Source: Gemmatimonadota bacterium
GTDB lineage: Bacteria > Gemmatimonadota > Gemmatimonadetes > JACCXV01 > JAHWKZ01
Reading direction: 5' to 3'
DNA length: 6,697 nucleotides
Assembly (NCBI GenBank): GCA_019347645.1
Contig: JAHWKZ010000077.1
Coordinates: forward strand, 1-6,697
Within the stretch, counting starts at the first letter, position 1; every line of letters begins with the position of its first letter. Both the position numbers and the translations under genes were made by a program. Positions 4,654 through 6,697 of the stretch are shown in pieces. Below the pieces are notes generated by a model that worked only from the letters and a program-made list of their open reading frames with translations, searched no databases and was not told the origin of the DNA.

Positions 4654-6240
4654 ATGACGTCATCACGCGAGACCGAGCTCGCCCCCCCGGCGAGTGTCCC
4701 GGTCGTCCGAAATCCCTACCGCGTCCTCGGCCTTCCCGGCGAGGCGAAGTGGCCCGAGATCCGCGCCGCCGCCGAGCGGCTGCTCGAGGATCCCCGGCCG
4801 CGGAGCCGGGCGACCCCGTGGGACCTTCCGTGGCTGGGACCGCTCCCGCGCGGCCGGGCGGACGTGGAGCGCGCCGTCGCGCGACTCGCCGAAGCCCCCT
4901 CCCGTCTTCGTGCCCGCCTCTTCTGGTTCCACGAACGGATCGCCGAGACGGCGGTTCAGGACCTTCTTCCCGTCACGATCCGCAACGCCCTCGAAGGGTG
5001 GTCCGCCACCTCCCAGCCCATCGCCCGACACGATGCCGCCGTGGTCGCGCTGATCGCGGCCATGGCCCTCGATCCCGCGATGGAAGAGAGCGCGCTGTGG
5101 CAGCGGGCGCTACGCGAATGGGCGAAAGCTCTCGAGATCGAGGAGTACTGGCTGGCGGTCCTCCGACTGGAGATGGAGGGAGGCTTCGAGAACCCGGCGC
5201 CGCTGGCCGAGATCCGCGACCTCCGTGAGCGAGCCGGCGAGGTCGTGACCGAGCCGCTCCTGACGTACGCGCGGGAAGCGGTGATCGCCGACGACCTGCC
5301 GCGGGCGTCCCGGACGCTGTCCATCCTCCGCGAGACGCTCCCCGAGGATGCGTTCACCGCGCGCTGCGGGGACCTGGCCGACCATGTCGGGGGGAGTTTC
5401 GGCTCCGGGGGGACCTCGCGAGACGACCTCCGGGCCGGGCGCCGGGAGGAGCGCGAGCCCGGCCTCCACACGCAGAACCCCGCCTTGTGGGATCTGACCA
5501 GCGAGGCGCCTCCCGAGGCGGGCGCGCCGACGCTTCCGGTGGAGCCCGTGCCCGCCGAAGAGCCCGCGCCCGCCGAAGAGCCCGCGCCCACCGAAGAGCC
5601 CGTGCCCGACGAAGAGCCCGCGCCCGACGAAGAGCCCGCGCCCGCCGAGCCACCTGCGCTCACCGTGGAGCCGGCGCCTCTCGACACTTCCGATTCCGCG
5701 ACGGAGGACCCGGCCATCCCGAGCTCCCGGCCCCCTGCGCCACCCTCCCGACGACGCCTCGGACCCCGCTCGATGGCGGCCGCGCTCGCCGTCCTGACGT
5801 TCGTCGCCCTCGCCGCCGTCGTCCCCCGCGTCCGATTCGAAGCCGGGGCGGACGCCTCCCCCGCCGACTCCGTCCTCCGGCGCGACATCGAGCGGAGGAT
5901 GGAGACCGTCGACGGGGCGCTCGCCTCGGCCCTCGTCGATCGCCATCGGATGGAGGAGGAGATCGGTGTGCTGCGCGAATCGATGACGGGCTATCAGACC
6001 CTGGTCGAGGACTACGAGCGTCGGATCGCCCGCCGCCTACCCGCCGACCGAAACGCCTACCATCGAGTGGTCCGCCTGCGGGACGACGCGCGGGAGCGGC
6101 TCGACGCGGCGCTCGCCGACCGCACCCGGATCGAGGCGAGGATCGAGCGGCTCTCGGCGTCGACCGCGCGGCTGGTGGAAGCGTGGAGCGCCGTCGCCGA
6201 TTCCGACGCGGGGCGGACCGTGCGCGACCCGTCCCCCTGA
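4654..6240 (+). CDS. Membrane-anchored J-like/helical protein with Pro-Glu linker and coiled coil
   Basis: A 528-residue protein with clear modular design. Residues 20-95 (NPYRVLGL, then helical segments, ending ARLFWFHER) resemble the degenerate J-domain-like N-terminus found in some bacterial proteins, where the NPYRVLGL opening matches DnaJ; the His-Pro-Asp motif needed to stimulate Hsp70 is absent. Residues 96-245 are mostly helical and TPR-like (inference). Residues 250-370 are a disordered acidic linker, including six E-P-(V/A)-P-x-E units (297-332). Then comes a basic stop (PSRRRLGPR) and one hydrophobic segment (about 374-391). After it, 400-515 is heptad-rich with many Arg/Glu/Leu, a predicted coiled coil. 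Positive-inside reasoning puts the N-terminus in the cytoplasm and the coiled coil outside. GGAG lies 3 nt before ATG. It is 70 bp downstream of the sirtuin and may be co-transcribed. Overall function unknown; a scaffold or envelope-stress role is a guess. Confidence 0.85.
   Translation: MTSSRETELAPPASVPVVRNPYRVLGLPGEAKWPEIRAAAERLLEDPRPRSRATPWDLPWLGPLPRGRADVERAVARLAEAPSRLRARLFWFHERIAETAVQDLLPVTIRNALEGWSATSQPIARHDAAVVALIAAMALDPAMEESALWQRALREWAKALEIEEYWLAVLRLEMEGGFENPAPLAEIRDLRERAGEVVTEPLLTYAREAVIADDLPRASRTLSILRETLPEDAFTARCGDLADHVGGSFGSGGTSRDDLRAGRREEREPGLHTQNPALWDLTSEAPPEAGAPTLPVEPVPAEEPAPAEEPAPTEEPVPDEEPAPDEEPAPAEPPALTVEPAPLDTSDSATEDPAIPSSRPPAPPSRRRLGPRSMAAALAVLTFVALAAVVPRVRFEAGADASPADSVLRRDIERRMETVDGALASALVDRHRMEEEIGVLRESMTGYQTLVEDYERRIARRLPADRNAYHRVVRLRDDARERLDAALADRTRIEARIERLSASTARLVEAWSAVADSDAGRTVRDPSP
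5542..5649 (+). repeat. Six tandem 18-bp repeats encoding E-P-(A/V)-P-x-E
   Basis: Six in-frame copies of an 18-bp unit of the form GAGCCCGYGCCCRMCGAR. They encode E-P-V-P-A-E, E-P-A-P-A-E, E-P-A-P-T-E, E-P-V-P-D-E, E-P-A-P-D-E and E-P-A-P-A-E. The near-identical DNA suggests recent expansion by slippage and a copy number likely to vary between strains. The array sits in the cytoplasm-side linker before the membrane helix and probably acts as an extended, negatively charged spacer. Confidence 0.9.
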
Positions 6241-6697
6241 TAGACGTACCGGAACGTCAGGCATCCGGCCCGCGCCCCCGGACAGTAGTACCCCAGGATC
6301 TCCATCTTCACGTAGCGGCCGTCGGCGGTCCGGACCGCCCACACCACCGGCTTCGGCGTGAGCAGGTGGCTGGTGAAGCCGTAATCGTACCAGCGGGCGA
6401 GTGCCGGGTGACCGGAGTCCCGCGGTGCGGCGCCCACCACCCAGCCCGTGTCCGGCGCCGCCTTCACCGCTTCGAAGGCCACCTCGCCCAGGTCGATCGC
6501 CGCGCCTTCGCCGTCGAAGCCGGGGCCGCCGTTGACCATCACGTTGAAGCGCCGGAACGCCAGGTCCCACTCCCGTGCGGCCGGCGCAGCCACCACCGAG
6601 CCGCGGGAGAAGTCGAAGTGGACCCACCGGTCCGGATCGGAAGCGTCCACCGTCACCCGGATCGGACCGACCAGCGTGGCACCCGCGTCACGCGGTG
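6057..6697 (-). CDS. HmuY-like protein, 5'-partial, with C-terminal run-on extension
   Basis: The frame is open to the right edge, so the N-terminus (probably a signal or lipoprotein peptide) is missing; 212 residues are visible. HmuY-family landmarks, numbered from the internal GTG at 6656, are WVHFDFSRG (11-19), EWDLAFRRFNVMVNGG (29-44), GW near 71-72, ARWYDYGFTSHLL (87-99), VVWAVRTADGRYVKMEILGYY (104-124) and LTFRYVYQGDGSRT (133-146). HmuY proteins are exported beta-rich proteins; the Porphyromonas member binds haem for uptake with the receptor HmuR. Haem binding here is not shown. C125 and C132 may form a disulfide. Typical members end soon after the GSR motif. Here the frame runs on as a Ser/Arg/Ala-rich tail of about 53 residues to TAG at 6057, overlapping the opposite-strand gene by 184 bp. 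A TonB-dependent receptor might lie beyond the right edge (inference). Confidence 0.75.
   Translation of the reverse strand, partial: PRDAGATLVGPIRVTVDASDPDRWVHFDFSRGSVVAAPAAREWDLAFRRFNVMVNGGPGFDGEGAAIDLGEVAFEAVKAAPDTGWVVGAAPRDSGHPALARWYDYGFTSHLLTPKPVVWAVRTADGRYVKMEILGYYCPGARAGCLTFRYVYQGDGSRTVRPASESATALHASTSRAVDAESRSILASIRVRSASAASSRSRASSRRRTTRW

Noticed and set aside
5542..5649. CRISPR-like array
   Set aside because: The 18-bp units are contiguous, without spacers, and are in frame inside a protein gene.
5354..5653. Minus-strand frame with repeated ARALRR units
   Set aside because: It is the antisense image of the 18-bp Pro-Glu repeat in the plus-strand gene, not an independent repeat protein.

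Overview
This is a GC-rich bacterial window with few AT islands. On the minus strand, its left edge is the 5' end of a 23S rRNA gene. The rRNA wording, the small lipoprotein with a Cys-Ala-Ser-Gly-Gly start, and the set of neighbours (HmuY-like protein, CrtI-like oxidoreductase, sirtuin) would fit a soil or marine member of the Gemmatimonadota or a similar phylum. That placement is an inference from general familiarity and was not computed.

Layout, left to right. Positions 1-104 (minus) are the 23S rRNA 5' end. It is preceded by about 100 nt of leader with a hairpin and a boxA-like motif, and by a good sigma70-type promoter at 207-235. No 16S rRNA or tRNA precedes it; protein genes do, so this 23S appears to be transcribed separately from 16S. 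Positions 263-1919 (minus) hold a three-gene cluster: an 86-residue proline-rich protein, an exported alpha/beta-hydrolase-fold protein with a glycine where the nucleophile should be, and a small lipoprotein overlapping it by ATGA. A convincing intrinsic terminator at 263-310 closes the cluster. Positions 1920-2297 carry no gene but contain several strong hairpins.

Positions 2298-3752 (minus) encode a CrtI/PYROXD2-type FAD oxidoreductase. Divergent from it, 3768-4583 (plus) encodes a class III (SIRT5/CobB-like) NAD-dependent protein deacylase. Positions 4654-6240 (plus) encode a 528-residue protein: a degenerate J-like N-terminus, a helical domain, an acidic Pro-Glu repeat linker built from an 18-bp DNA repeat, one membrane helix and an extracytoplasmic coiled coil. 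Facing it at the right edge (6057-6697, minus) is a partial HmuY-like protein whose 3' end runs 184 bp into the antisense of the coiled-coil gene.

These genes do not form one obvious pathway. The left cluster is a plausible envelope or secretion-related operon. The right half mixes a redox enzyme, a deacylase, a membrane-anchored scaffold-like protein and a possible haem-binding lipoprotein. The points most worth a second look are the self-standing 23S transcription unit, the nucleophile-less exported hydrolase, the convergent overlap with the HmuY run-on tail, and the membrane J-like/coiled-coil protein.
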